Below are positions 35,201 through 43,896 of a stretch of 64,000 nucleotides of DNA, piece by piece. Numbering within the stretch: the stretch's first letter is position 1; each line of letters opens with the position of its first letter. The notes under the pieces were generated by a model. The model saw only the letters and a list, made by a program, of their open reading frames with translations, ran no database searches and was not told the DNA's origin. Origin of the DNA: Marmoricola sp. OAE513. GTDB lineage: Bacteria; Actinomycetota; Actinomycetes; Propionibacteriales; Nocardioidaceae. The stretch lies in contig NZ_JBEPOC010000001.1 in NCBI RefSeq assembly GCF_040546585.1, forward strand, positions 3,224,001 through 3,288,000. Reading direction: 5' to 3'. A program made the translations under genes and the position numbers.

Positions 35201-38200
35201 ACCGACCGGCACCTACTTGACGGCGATCCTGTCGCAGGCCCCGGGTGTTTCAGATTCCGGCTGCACGGCCACCACCCAGGTCGCCGGTTGTCGTGCACTG
35301 GTGCTGAGCTACACGGGAACCGGGAATGCAACCCGTTTGAGCCAGGTGGACCTGAAGACCTGGGACCCGAAGCCGCGTCCTTCAGATGGTCCGGGCGCGG
35401 GCGAGGAGGCGGGTACTCCTGGGCTCGGAGCGACCATGGGTTCGTTCACGGTGGCTAAGTACAACTACGACGGTTCAGGAAAGCTGACTTCGGTCTGGGA
35501 CCCGCGGCAGGACTACGACGCCGGCTCGAAGCATGTCGCGACGAGCTACACCTACCAGAGTTCTGCAGGTCGAACAGTGCTCGCCTCGATGACTCCGCCT
35601 GGTCAGAAGACATGGAACTTCAACCTGGATGGCTCGGGACGTCTCGACTCGGTGACCCGCGCCCAGGACGTGGCAGTGGGAGGAACCGCGACGTGGAAGG
35701 TCAAGTACGGCGTTCCCTTGGCAGGCTCGGGTTTGCCGACGATGACGGCGTCTCAGGTCGCCACCTGGGGGCAGGCCGACCAGCTTCCTGGACAGGCCAC
35801 TGCGGTATTCGGTCCGGACGCACCCAACTTCACCGACTACACGTACGCGGATCTCACGTACTTCACGGCGAACGGCCAAACGACCAACACTGCGCAGTAC
35901 GGCGCTGGCGACTGGCAGATCGACACCACCCAGTACGACCGGACCTTTGGGGTCGAGAGCTGGACCCTGGACGCGATGAGCCGAAGCGTCGGACTCGGGG
36001 CGGGCTTCAGCGCCGCGAAGATCCGGGCCGACCTGACCAGCCAAACGACGTACAACTCCATCGACGGTCGGGTTGAACAGGTAGTCGGGCCGAGCGCCTT
36101 CGTTGTTACCGACGACGGCGTCGAGCGCTACGGCCGATCTCGCACCCGGTACGACTACGACGACGAGGTCGCAGTTGGCTCTGGACTGATACCGGGACGT
36201 CCGGCAACCGATGCGGTCCCACGTCGCAACTTGGTGGTTCAGGAGACGCGAGACGTTCTTACTGGATCAGGAACTGTTGCCTATGACCCGAAGGTGACTC
36301 GCAATTTCTACAACCCCGTGACTGCTGGCGACGGCGACGGCTGGGTGCTAGGGATTCCCACCCGAACTTCGTTGCAGCTCGGCTCTGGCTGGTCGACCAC
36401 GGTGAACCGGTTCGACACCCAGGGGCGAACCATCGAGTCGCGTACGCCGCAGGGTGTCGGGACGAGTACCTACAGCGCTGATGACAGTCGCTCGACCTTT
36501 ACGACCTACTACTCCACTGGGGCAACGGGCCCAGCGGCTTGCCAGTCGAAGCCTCAGTGGGCGGACCAGGTCTGCAGGTCGGCTCCCGGTAGCGGGTCGA
36601 GCGCGCCGACGACCAACGTCCCCGGCTACGACTACCTTGGGCGCCCCACGCGGGTCGTTGAATCTGCTGGATCAACAACGAAGGCAACGCTGACCACGTT
36701 TGACGCGGCCGATCGGCCGAAGAAGACCTCCCTAATCGTCACTGGTGCTCCTTCAGGCGAAGTCCCGGTTCCGGACAAGACCAATACCTACGACGACGCC
36801 ACAGGCGCTCTGGTGAGCACCACTGATGGCTCTTCCACGCAGACAACCAGCTACGACACCTGGGGCCGGGTCCTCACCCAGAGCGACGGCAACGGCAACA
36901 TGGGCACGTCGACGTACGACGCCGCTGGAAGGACCAAGACCTTTGATGACGGCAAGGGCCTTTACACCTACACCTACGACGGCACGGACGTCGCCGGCGC
37001 GGCGGAAAGACGAGGTCTTGTCACCAAGGTCGACGTCGGGCTGGTCACGGGGCCCGACACATTCATGGCTGCGTACGACGCCGCCGGGAACCAGTCCGAG
37101 CTGAAGTATCCGAACGGAGTGAGCGCTGTGAGTGCGTTCAACCTGCAGGGTCGGCAGACGATGCTCAACTACGTGGAACCGACGGGAGACTCATTCCTAG
37201 CGTTCTTCCAGAGCTATGACATCGACGGTCGTGCGCGCACGACGAGCGGGCCTCTTGCTGAGACGGAATACAAGTACGACGACAGGGGACGACTCACCCA
37301 GGTCGCGGATTCCGTTGCTGGCAAGTGCACGACGCGGGCCTACACGTTCAGCCTGGACTCGGATCGAACCCAAGCGAAGTCCTACGCGCCCGGTGCCGGG
37401 GGGGCATGCTCCACGTCGACCACCGCGACGACCACGAACGCGACGTTCGATGGTGACGACAAGAAGGCGGGGGACACCTACGACGCCCTGGGCCGTACGA
37501 CCAGCTTGCAGGCGGCGGACACTGACAATCCTGCCGGTGGTGCCGCAGTCATCAGCTACCACGCGAACGACATGGTCGCGAGTGTCGCTCGCGGATCGGG
37601 AGCTTCGAGCACCAGGCGCACCTACTCCCTCGATGTCGGGGGCAGGATTTCCAAGACTATTGCGAGCACGGGCGGAACCGAACTGCGGCGAACGACCAAT
37701 CGCTATGCCGACACGTCTGATGTGCCTTCGTGGTCGACCGATGAGGCTCGCGCTGACGGCGCGAGCGCGTGGGAGTCGAACTGGACTCGAAATGTCGCCA
37801 CGCCCAGCGGCGATCTCGGGCTCATCGAGAAGTCCGATGGGACTAGTCGCCTCGAGCTCACAAACCTGCACGGCGATGTGGTGTCGACGCTGTCGAACAC
37901 AAGCACTGGGTTCACAGGCCTCGAGGACTACTCCCGGTCCACCGAGTATGGGGAGGCCCGCACGCCGGGTTCCGCCCTCGGGCAGAACTACACATGGCTG
38001 GGCGCATTTGCGCGTTCTGGTGACGCCGATGCGGGTTTGATGCTGATGGGGGCGCGTCTCTACAACCCGGCAACCGGGCGCTTCATGTCGCGCGATTCGA
38101 TCCGTGGAGGAAACGACAATGCTTATGTCTACCCATTGGACCCAGTCAACCAGTCAGACCTAAGCGGGCGGCTGTGCGGACCCTGCAGGAAAGGAAGCAA

Positions 38201-38519
38201 GAGCGTAGGTGGTGGCACGTACTATCAACGAACCAAATGGGTCGAGGCGTTCTGGACGAGAGGCAAGCTCTCTAGGCTGGCTCAGGCTGCGAGTGGTGCA
38301 TGGAATGCCGGGACCTTCTTCGTCAACCGCGCATACTGGCAACGAAAGTACGAGATGAGACTGACCTTCGTTTGCAAGGACGGATTCTGGCGGCCGCAGA
38401 CCAAGAAAACAGGCAAGTTCTACGTCCGTTACAAGTATGACTACACGGTCGGTTATCTGATCGACAGAACCTTCAAGTCGCCTTGGAAGCGAAACGACGG
38501 GATCCATGCCTTTCTCTAG
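32276..38519 (+). pseudogene. Rhs/YD-repeat polymorphic toxin, interrupted by one frameshift
   Basis: A 6.2-kb gene for a secreted Rhs-type toxin, about 2080 residues if one base is removed. The ATG at 32276 has AGGAGG 7 nt upstream and a signal peptide (FRILAAAAATTLSMTLLAPVPASSA). Reading is open to 32806, but homologous sequence switches to the +1 frame near 32746-32748, where one extra G in GGG would explain it (LP then VPTVKGDKL). Then follow DNRLRE-like strands (~33180-33680), an Ig-like region, a DUF6531-type region (~34660-34950), YD repeats (such as [16 protein letters not shown] and [12 protein letters not shown]) to ~37900, and the Rhs core end [15 protein letters not shown] and [10 protein letters not shown]. 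The last 116 residues are the effector tip, of no family I recognise. The shift may be a sequencing error. Confidence 0.85.
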
Positions 38520-38916
38520 CGACGGAGAGTGGCGCCCCTCGGTTGGTGCCATGGTTGCGAGTCGAGTACTTGCATCGAGCGGATGGCTGGCGGGCCTATT
38601 GCTCACCGGCTGGACGCTGGTCGGCTGTTTGAAAGCGGAGCCGGGAGTCGACTACATCGGCAGTGGACTCGCGGCGGCGACGCTTGGAGTCCTCATCGTT
38701 CTGTTGGTTGCGACTTGCAGGCGATTGGACGACGTACCGTCGACTCTCATCCTGGCGGGACTTGCTGCATTGACGCTCTCCATGGCCGTTCGCTCGATCT
38801 CGGGTCACGACGTCGTCTTCTCGCAGGAGGTTGATCCCGTCGGACCAGTCGTGGGAGCGGCAACCTCGACCCTTGCGCTGCTTCGCAGGTTTCGAGCCTC
38901 GTCCTTCCGTCAGTAG
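38506..38916 (+). CDS. Small membrane protein overlapping the Rhs toxin tip; candidate immunity protein
   Basis: This is a 136-residue protein with three to four hydrophobic helices: [54 protein letters not shown] and a shorter C-terminal one. The ATG overlaps the last 14 nt of the toxin gene. An alternative in-frame ATG at 38551 would still keep every helix. Polymorphic toxin genes are followed directly by immunity genes, so position alone makes this the best candidate. A membrane immunity protein would suggest that the toxin tip acts at or through the inner membrane. No family recognised. GC content is clearly lower than in backbone genes, as in the toxin tip. Confidence 0.6.
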   Translation: MPFSSDGEWRPSVGAMVASRVLASSGWLAGLLLTGWTLVGCLKAEPGVDYIGSGLAAATLGVLIVLLVATCRRLDDVPSTLILAGLAALTLSMAVRSISGHDVVFSQEVDPVGPVVGAATSTLALLRRFRASSFRQ

Positions 38917-38990
38917 CGTGACTTCGGCATCACAGGCGCAGACGATTTTTCCAGCGGAGCCCTCGCGAGTCCTCGTCTGATTCCGCATAA

Positions 38991-39176
38991 TTGCTCGTGT
39001 TCCCCAATGTCCTTTATTACATGGCGCCTATTGCACATCCCATGAACAAGGTCGGCTGGCTGGTGGCAGCGGCGACGGCAAACACCATCGTGGGTCTCTC
39101 GCACGCGCCGTTCGGGATCGGCGATCAGATCGGAAGCCCCTCGGACCGTCGCAGATCCAAGACCCACAAGCCATGA
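38991..39176 (+). CDS. Short hypothetical protein or gene remnant
   Basis: A 61-codon open frame with a TTG start directly after an in-frame TAA and no clear ribosome site; an internal ATG at 39021 could also serve. The product has one hydrophobic patch (WLVAAATANTIVGLSHAPFGIGDQIG) and a basic tail. The end overlaps the ATG of the next gene by 4 nt, which favours real translation. It may be a decayed 3' end of an older toxin or immunity gene; this cannot be settled by reading. The 38917-38990 stretch before it holds no other feature. Confidence 0.3.
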   Translation: MLVFPNVLYYMAPIAHPMNKVGWLVAAATANTIVGLSHAPFGIGDQIGSPSDRRRSKTHKP

Positions 39177-39712
39177 CGAACCGAGACGGCCTATACAGCC
39201 TGCGCAGCGAAAACAAGACGACCTGGCTCTACGCGCGCTTGGCTGCGCTCGCTGGGTGCGTCGCGTCGCTGTGCTTTGTCCTTCGATGGGCGACGAACGC
39301 GGACTCAAGCTCCAGATTCCTGTCGAGTCTGCTGATCACGTGGTCGATTGGCGCGGGATATTCGTTGATCTCCGTGAGTTGGTGGCTCGCTGCCGGTCGG
39401 ACCCGCTATGAGTGCGGACAAGATTGCCTGAGGATCTGCAGAGGGGATCGCGTTCTGCGAGAAATCCGGTGCGACGACATCGTTGAGATCTCGGCGACCG
39501 CGCACCTGACATGGACGCAGGTCGCGACCTCCTACGGCTGGGCAGGTCTGCCGATCTTCTGGCTGGAGACGAAATCCGAACGAGGACTGTCGCAACGTCT
39601 CCCGTCGCTTGCAATCTGGGGCGAGCACCAGCTGGACGAGAAGCTTGTTGAGTTGAACGCGGTCATCCATCGGAGACATGAGGCCGTGGAGTCGAAACCG
39701 GCCGACGGCTGA
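39173..39712 (+). CDS. Hypothetical two-helix membrane protein with cytoplasmic domain
   Basis: This is a 179-residue protein with two transmembrane helices (LYARLAALAGCVASLCFVLRW and SSLLITWSIGAGYSLISVSWW). They are followed by a soluble beta-rich domain (YECGQDCLRICRGDRVLREIRCDDIVEISATA) resembling bacterial PH-like domains of the YcxB/bPH type. The ATG overlaps the preceding short frame. It belongs to the low-GC segment downstream of the Rhs toxin and may be a second immunity or an orphan gene. No function recognised. Confidence 0.55.
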   Translation: MTNRDGLYSLRSENKTTWLYARLAALAGCVASLCFVLRWATNADSSSRFLSSLLITWSIGAGYSLISVSWWLAAGRTRYECGQDCLRICRGDRVLREIRCDDIVEISATAHLTWTQVATSYGWAGLPIFWLETKSERGLSQRLPSLAIWGEHQLDEKLVELNAVIHRRHEAVESKPADG

Positions 39713-39768
39713 TTGCGTGAGTCGCGCAGGGGTGAGTCGTCCGTCGATGGTGGGAAAACCGTGACGAG

Positions 39769-40497
39769 CTACTTCCCGCCGAGGCGCTCCACCGCGTCGG
39801 CCGCGATCCCGTAGGGCATGTCGCGCTCGTACAGCAGCGCCTCGGTGCGTGGGCGGGTGGCGGCGTCGGCGTACAGGCGCTTGACGATGCGGTTGGCGCC
39901 GGGGGAGCAGGCCTTGATCTCGGCGACCAGGGCGGCCACGGTGCCGTCCAGGGCGATGTCGGGGACCGAGCGGTCCACGAGGCCGATGGAGGCTGCTATC
40001 CGACCGTCGATGCGGCGGCTGGTGAAGGAGAGCTCCTTGGCGGCCGAGCGGCCGATGCGCTCGGGGAGGCGGACAGACATGCCCCAGACAGGGGCCAGGC
40101 CCCAGGCGGTGTGGGTGTCGCCGATCTGGGCGGTGTCCGAGGCGATCAGCAGGTCGCAGCCCAGGGCGAGCTCGAGCCCTCCCGTGAAGCAGTGGCCGTG
40201 GATCTTGGCGATCGTGGGCGCAGGGAAGGCCTCGAGCAGGTCGACGGTCTCCGCCTCCTCGTAGCGGCTCTCCAGGGCGTCCCCGGCGGCCAGCGAGGCG
40301 AGGTCGTGGCCGGCGCAGAAGGACCGACCCGCGCCCGAGAGCACGAGGACGGCGATGTCCTCGCGCGTCGCGAGCGTCTCGAGATGGGTCCGGAGCTCGG
40401 CGAAGGACTGTGCGGTGAGCGCGTTGAGCTTGTCAGGGCGGTTGAGCGTCAACCGAGCGACGCCGTCGGTGACCTCGCAGAGGACGACTGGTTCCAT
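39769..40497 (-). CDS. Enoyl-CoA hydratase/isomerase family protein
   Basis: This 242-residue crotonase-fold enzyme acts on acyl-CoA thioesters. The N-terminal VARLTLNRPDKLNALT, the oxyanion-hole segment GRSFCAGHDLASLA and IHGHCFTGGLELALGCDLLIAS, with the second oxyanion glycine, are typical. Instead of the usual Glu pair of classical hydratases there is DTAQIGDTHTAWGLAP, so hydratase versus isomerase cannot be assigned. The start is the ATG at 40497. It diverges from the LLM oxidoreductase across a gap holding a KstR-like palindrome, pointing to steroid or lipid catabolism. Confidence 0.85.
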   Translation of the reverse strand: MEPVVLCEVTDGVARLTLNRPDKLNALTAQSFAELRTHLETLATREDIAVLVLSGAGRSFCAGHDLASLAAGDALESRYEEAETVDLLEAFPAPTIAKIHGHCFTGGLELALGCDLLIASDTAQIGDTHTAWGLAPVWGMSVRLPERIGRSAAKELSFTSRRIDGRIAASIGLVDRSVPDIALDGTVAALVAEIKACSPGANRIVKRLYADAATRPRTEALLYERDMPYGIAADAVERLGGK

Positions 40498-40566
40498 GGC
40501 GGCACCCTGCCAGAACTTGTCAGCCGTGTCTGCCGCACGTTGCGGCGTACAACTGCTGCGCAGAAT

Positions 40567-40580
40567 GAGAACACGTTCTA
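40567..40580. promoter_or_regulatory. KstR-like TetR-family operator between enoyl-CoA hydratase and LLM oxidoreductase
   Basis: GAGAACACGTTCTA contains the perfect palindromic core AGAACACGTTCT and fits the KstR motif TnnAACnnGTTnnA at every fixed position except the first. It overlaps the start of the -10 hexamer TAGTCT (40579-40584) of the rightward gene, where a repressor would block transcription. KstR controls cholesterol-catabolism genes in Mycobacterium and Rhodococcus; the motif is quoted from memory. Confidence 0.6.
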
Positions 40581-40590
40581 GTCTCAGGAC

Positions 40591-41466
40591 ATGCGTTTCT
40601 CGATCACCGTCGCGTTCCAGCCCGTCGACCAGCTCGCCGCGATCGCCAAGGCCGCGGACGAGTGCGGCTACGACGCCATCTCGATCCCCGACCACGTCGT
40701 CGACCTCGAGACGCTCGAGACGCCCTACCCGTACACACCGGACGGGAAGCGGCGCTGGGAGCACAGCGCGGACTGGCCGGACCCGTGGGTGCTGGCGGGC
40801 GCTCTGGCGGCGGTGACGACGAACATCCACTTCTACACGTCGGTGTACGTCGCGGCGCTGCGCAGCCCGTACCAGGTCGCCAAGTCCGTCGGCACCGCTG
40901 CCGCGCTCTCGGGAAACCGGGTCGCGCTGGGCGTGGGCGTGGGTTGGTGCCGCGAGGAGTTCGAGCTGATGGGCCAGGACTTCAGCACCCGGGGCAAGCG
41001 CACCGATGAGGCGCTCGCCCTGCTCGCCGAGCTGTGGTCGCCGGGGTGGAACTCGTTCGAGGGGGAGTTTTACCCGACCCCGCGCCTCGTCATGGAGCCG
41101 ACGCCGACGGCGCGGATCCCGATCTACGTCGGCGGCCTCTCCGAGGTCGGCATGCGGCGCGCCGCCCGGCACGACGGCTGGATTGGCGACCTGTACTCGA
41201 CCGAGGAGGCGGCCAAGCACGCCAAGCGGCTCGCCGAGATCCGTGACGAGCTCGGTCGCGAGGGCGACTTCCGGTTCATCACCGCGTTGACCGACGCGTT
41301 CCTGCCCGAGCAGTTCGCCGCGGCCGAGGAGGTCGGCGTGACCGACGTCTGGACGATGCCGTGGGCGTACTACCACGGCCTCGAGTGCTCGCTGGAGCAG
41401 AAGATCGACGGGATCCAGCGGTTCGCCGCCGACATCCTCGAGCCGCTCAAGAAGGAGAACGGATGA
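40591..41466 (+). CDS. LLM class F420-dependent oxidoreductase
   Basis: This 291-residue luciferase-like TIM-barrel enzyme probably uses F420 rather than FMN, as do the actinobacterial TIGR03619-type members. Readable are AAKAADECGYDAISIPDHVV at the N-terminus, NRVALGVGVGWCREEFELMG and RIPIYVGGLSEVGMRRAARHDGWIG. The ATG is 6 nt after TAGTCT and has no ribosome site, so the transcript is probably leaderless. The ATGA overlap joins it to the DUF2834 gene downstream. Probably a reductase or monooxygenase step in lipid or steroid breakdown, judged from the operator and neighbours. Confidence 0.9.
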   Translation: MRFSITVAFQPVDQLAAIAKAADECGYDAISIPDHVVDLETLETPYPYTPDGKRRWEHSADWPDPWVLAGALAAVTTNIHFYTSVYVAALRSPYQVAKSVGTAAALSGNRVALGVGVGWCREEFELMGQDFSTRGKRTDEALALLAELWSPGWNSFEGEFYPTPRLVMEPTPTARIPIYVGGLSEVGMRRAARHDGWIGDLYSTEEAAKHAKRLAEIRDELGREGDFRFITALTDAFLPEQFAAAEEVGVTDVWTMPWAYYHGLECSLEQKIDGIQRFAADILEPLKKENG

Positions 41467-41804
41467 CCCGGGGCGAGAAGTCCCTCTGCGTCGTCTACGG
41501 GTTGATCGCGCTCGCGGCGTTCGTCGGGACCCAGTGGGTGCTCGCCGACTACGTCGCCGGCACCGGCACGATGGGCGACTTCCTCGACGCGACGGTCGAG
41601 GGCAACGCGGCGACCTTCGTGAGCATCGACCTGCTCGCCGTCGCGCTCGCGGCCACGATCTTCATGGTCGTCGACGGGCGGAAGAACCAGGTGCGGTTCC
41701 TCTGGGTATACGTCGTGCTCGTCTTCGCGGTCGCCGTCAGCGTGGCATTCCCGCTGTACCTGATCGGACGGGCCAGGACGTTGGCGCGAGTTAGAGCTGC
41801 TTGA
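41463..41804 (+). CDS. DUF2834 domain membrane protein
   Basis: This is a 113-residue protein with three hydrophobic helices (VVYGLIALAAFVGTQWVLADY, IDLLAVALAATIFMVVDG, RFLWVYVVLVFAVAVSVAFPLYLIGRA). They match the DUF2834 family, which is often found beside F420 or steroid genes and has no known function. The start overlaps the LLM gene's stop codon. The 3' end overlaps the convergent acetyltransferase gene by 14 bp, so no terminator fits between them. Confidence 0.8.
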   Translation: MTRGEKSLCVVYGLIALAAFVGTQWVLADYVAGTGTMGDFLDATVEGNAATFVSIDLLAVALAATIFMVVDGRKNQVRFLWVYVVLVFAVAVSVAFPLYLIGRARTLARVRAA

Positions 41805-42342
41805 CGACGCGGGCGGGGTTGCCGACGGCGACGCTGTTCGCCGGCACGTCCCGGGTGACGACCGACCCGGCGCCCACGACCGCGTTGTCGCCGATGGTGA
41901 CGCCGGCCAGGACGATCACGCCGCCGCCGAGCCACACGTTCGAGCCGATCGTGATCGGGCCGGCACCCTCGATCTTCGTGCGCCGCTCGTCGGGGTCCAG
42001 CGGGTGCGTCGGGGTGAGCAGCTGGACGTGCGGGCCGATCTGGGTGTCGTCGCCGATGGTGATCTCCGCGCAGTCGAGCGCGGTCAGGCCGAAGTTCGCG
42101 AAGACCCGGTCGCCGATGCTGATCTGACTGCCGTAGTCGACGTACAGGGGCGGGCGGAGGGTGACGTCCTCGCCGACGGAGCCGAGCAGCTCGCGCAGGA
42201 TGCCGGGTCGGACGACCTCGCGCGCGGTGTTGTACTCCTCCATCAGTCCGCGGGCGCGACGGGCCGCGAGCACCAGCTCGGGGTCGTCCGCCATGTAGAG
42301 GTCCCCGGCCAGCATCTTCTCCCGCTCGGTGCGCTCGCTCAT
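41791..42342 (-). CDS. Sugar O-acetyltransferase, maltose acetyltransferase-like
   Basis: This 183-residue left-handed beta-helix enzyme uses acetyl-CoA to acetylate sugars. It has the N-terminal Mac domain (EREKMLAGDLYMADDPELV) and hexapeptide repeats, including ISIGDRVFANFGLTALDCAEITIGDDTQIGPHVQLLTPTHP with the catalytic His, and ends in the stacked ITIGSNVWLGGGVIVLAGVTIGDNAVVGAGS. The ATG lies 6 nt after TAGGCT, a leaderless-type start. No sugar operon adjoins it, so the acceptor is unknown. Confidence 0.9.
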   Translation of the reverse strand: MSERTEREKMLAGDLYMADDPELVLAARRARGLMEEYNTAREVVRPGILRELLGSVGEDVTLRPPLYVDYGSQISIGDRVFANFGLTALDCAEITIGDDTQIGPHVQLLTPTHPLDPDERRTKIEGAGPITIGSNVWLGGGVIVLAGVTIGDNAVVGAGSVVTRDVPANSVAVGNPARVVKQL

Positions 42343-42364
42343 GCGCCCAGCCTAGGCAGGCGCC

Positions 42365-43813
42365 CTAGGCAGGCGTGACCACGAACGCCGCGGGGTCCAG
42401 CGTCGCCGTACGGTCCTTGTACTCCACGACCGTGCCCGGCCAGTTCGTCGTCACCCGGCCGGCGGCGTCGCGGTACCAGCTGTCGCAGCCACCCCAGACG
42501 CTCTCGGAGATGCGGCGCTGGATCTCCAGATCGAATTCCTCCTCGACCTGCTCGCGCACCGCGATGCTGCCGCCGCCGGCGACCCGCTGGACGAGCTGGC
42601 GGATCAGCTGCGACTGCGACTCCATCATGTTGATGATCGAGCTGCCGCCGAGGTTCGTGTTCGGGCCGTAGACGATGCCGAGGTTCGGGAACCCGGGGAC
42701 GCAGACGCCGAAGTACGCGCGGGCACCGTCGGCCCACGCCTCGTTCAGGGAGCGGCCGCCGACACCGGTGAGCTCCATCGGGGCGAGGAACTCGGTCGCG
42801 GCGAACCCGGTGCCGTAGATGATCACGTCCGCGGCGTGGAAGGTGCCGTCGGCGGCGCGGACGCCGTCAGGGGTGATCTCGACGGCCTCGTCGGTGACGA
42901 CGTCGACGTTGGGTGCAGCGAGGGCCGGGTACCAGTCGTTGGAGAACAGCAGCCGCTTGCAGCCGATCGGGTAGTCAGGCTTGAGCTTGGCGCGCAGCAC
43001 CGGGTCGGGGATCTGCCGGCGCAGGTGCAACCGCCACGCCTTCTCGAGCACCGACTTCATCGGGTTGGTCCCGGTCAGGGACTTGTTCAGCTGCTCGGAC
43101 AGCACCCAGGTGAGCTTGCGCCCGAACGCCTGGCTGCGCGGGAACCGCTCGAAGGCACGGTGGTGCGAGCGGGTGTAGGCGCGGTCGGCCTTCGGGACGA
43201 CGTACGGGGCGGAGCGCTGGAAGACGGTCACTTGGCCGGCGGTGGGCTGGATGCCGGGGACGAACTGGATCGCGCTGGCGCCGGTGCCGAGCACGGCGAT
43301 CCGCTTGCCGGTCAGGTCGACGTCGTGGCGCCACTGCGCGGAGTGGAAGGCGGGTCCGGCGAACGTGTCCGCCCCGGGGATCGCGGGGATCACGGGGCGG
43401 GAGAGCTGGCCGACGGCGGCGACCAGGAAGTCTGCGACGAGCTGCTCCCCGGTCGCGGTGGAGACCGTCCAGGTCGCGGAGCTCTCGTCGTACGACGCGC
43501 CGGTCACCTCGACGCCGGTCCGCACCAGGTCACGCACGCCCTCGTCGGCGGCGACGGCGTTGATGTAGGTGAGGATGTCGGCCTGGCCGGAGTAGCGCCG
43601 GGGCCACGTCGGGTTCGGGGCGAAGGACCACGAGTACAGCGACGAGGGCACGTCGCAGGCGGCGTTGGGATAGGTGTTGTCGCGCCAGACGCCGCCGATG
43701 TCCTGAGCGCGCTCCAGGACGGTGATGTCGGTGAAGCCGTGCCGCTTGAGCTCCATCGCGGTGCCGAGGCCGCCGAAGCCGGCGCCGATGATGACGATCC
43801 TGGGTGAGGTCAT
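42365..43813 (-). CDS. FAD-dependent monooxygenase, Baeyer-Villiger type
   Basis: This 482-residue flavoprotein oxidises ketones to esters or lactones. It has the FAD Rossmann motif IVIIGAGFGGLGTAM at the N-terminus and the type I BVMO fingerprint FAGPAFHSAQWRHD (FxGxxxHxxxW) near residue 155. A second Rossmann motif for NADPH, RIAVLGTGASAIQF, follows, and the later stretch VIIYGTGFAATEF is typical. The ATG follows TAGGGT by 7 nt without a ribosome site. It is divergent from an AraC-type gene that is likely its regulator. Steroid or cyclic ketone substrates are plausible. Confidence 0.9.
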   Translation of the reverse strand: MTSPRIVIIGAGFGGLGTAMELKRHGFTDITVLERAQDIGGVWRDNTYPNAACDVPSSLYSWSFAPNPTWPRRYSGQADILTYINAVAADEGVRDLVRTGVEVTGASYDESSATWTVSTATGEQLVADFLVAAVGQLSRPVIPAIPGADTFAGPAFHSAQWRHDVDLTGKRIAVLGTGASAIQFVPGIQPTAGQVTVFQRSAPYVVPKADRAYTRSHHRAFERFPRSQAFGRKLTWVLSEQLNKSLTGTNPMKSVLEKAWRLHLRRQIPDPVLRAKLKPDYPIGCKRLLFSNDWYPALAAPNVDVVTDEAVEITPDGVRAADGTFHAADVIIYGTGFAATEFLAPMELTGVGGRSLNEAWADGARAYFGVCVPGFPNLGIVYGPNTNLGGSSIINMMESQSQLIRQLVQRVAGGGSIAVREQVEEEFDLEIQRRISESVWGGCDSWYRDAAGRVTTNWPGTVVEYKDRTATLDPAAFVVTPA

Positions 43814-43896
43814 GGAAGGAACCCTAGGGATCGGCGGCGCCGCCGGACAGGTCCCGACGTGCCCAGGAGTTGATAATTCCGGCCTATGCTCGAAGC

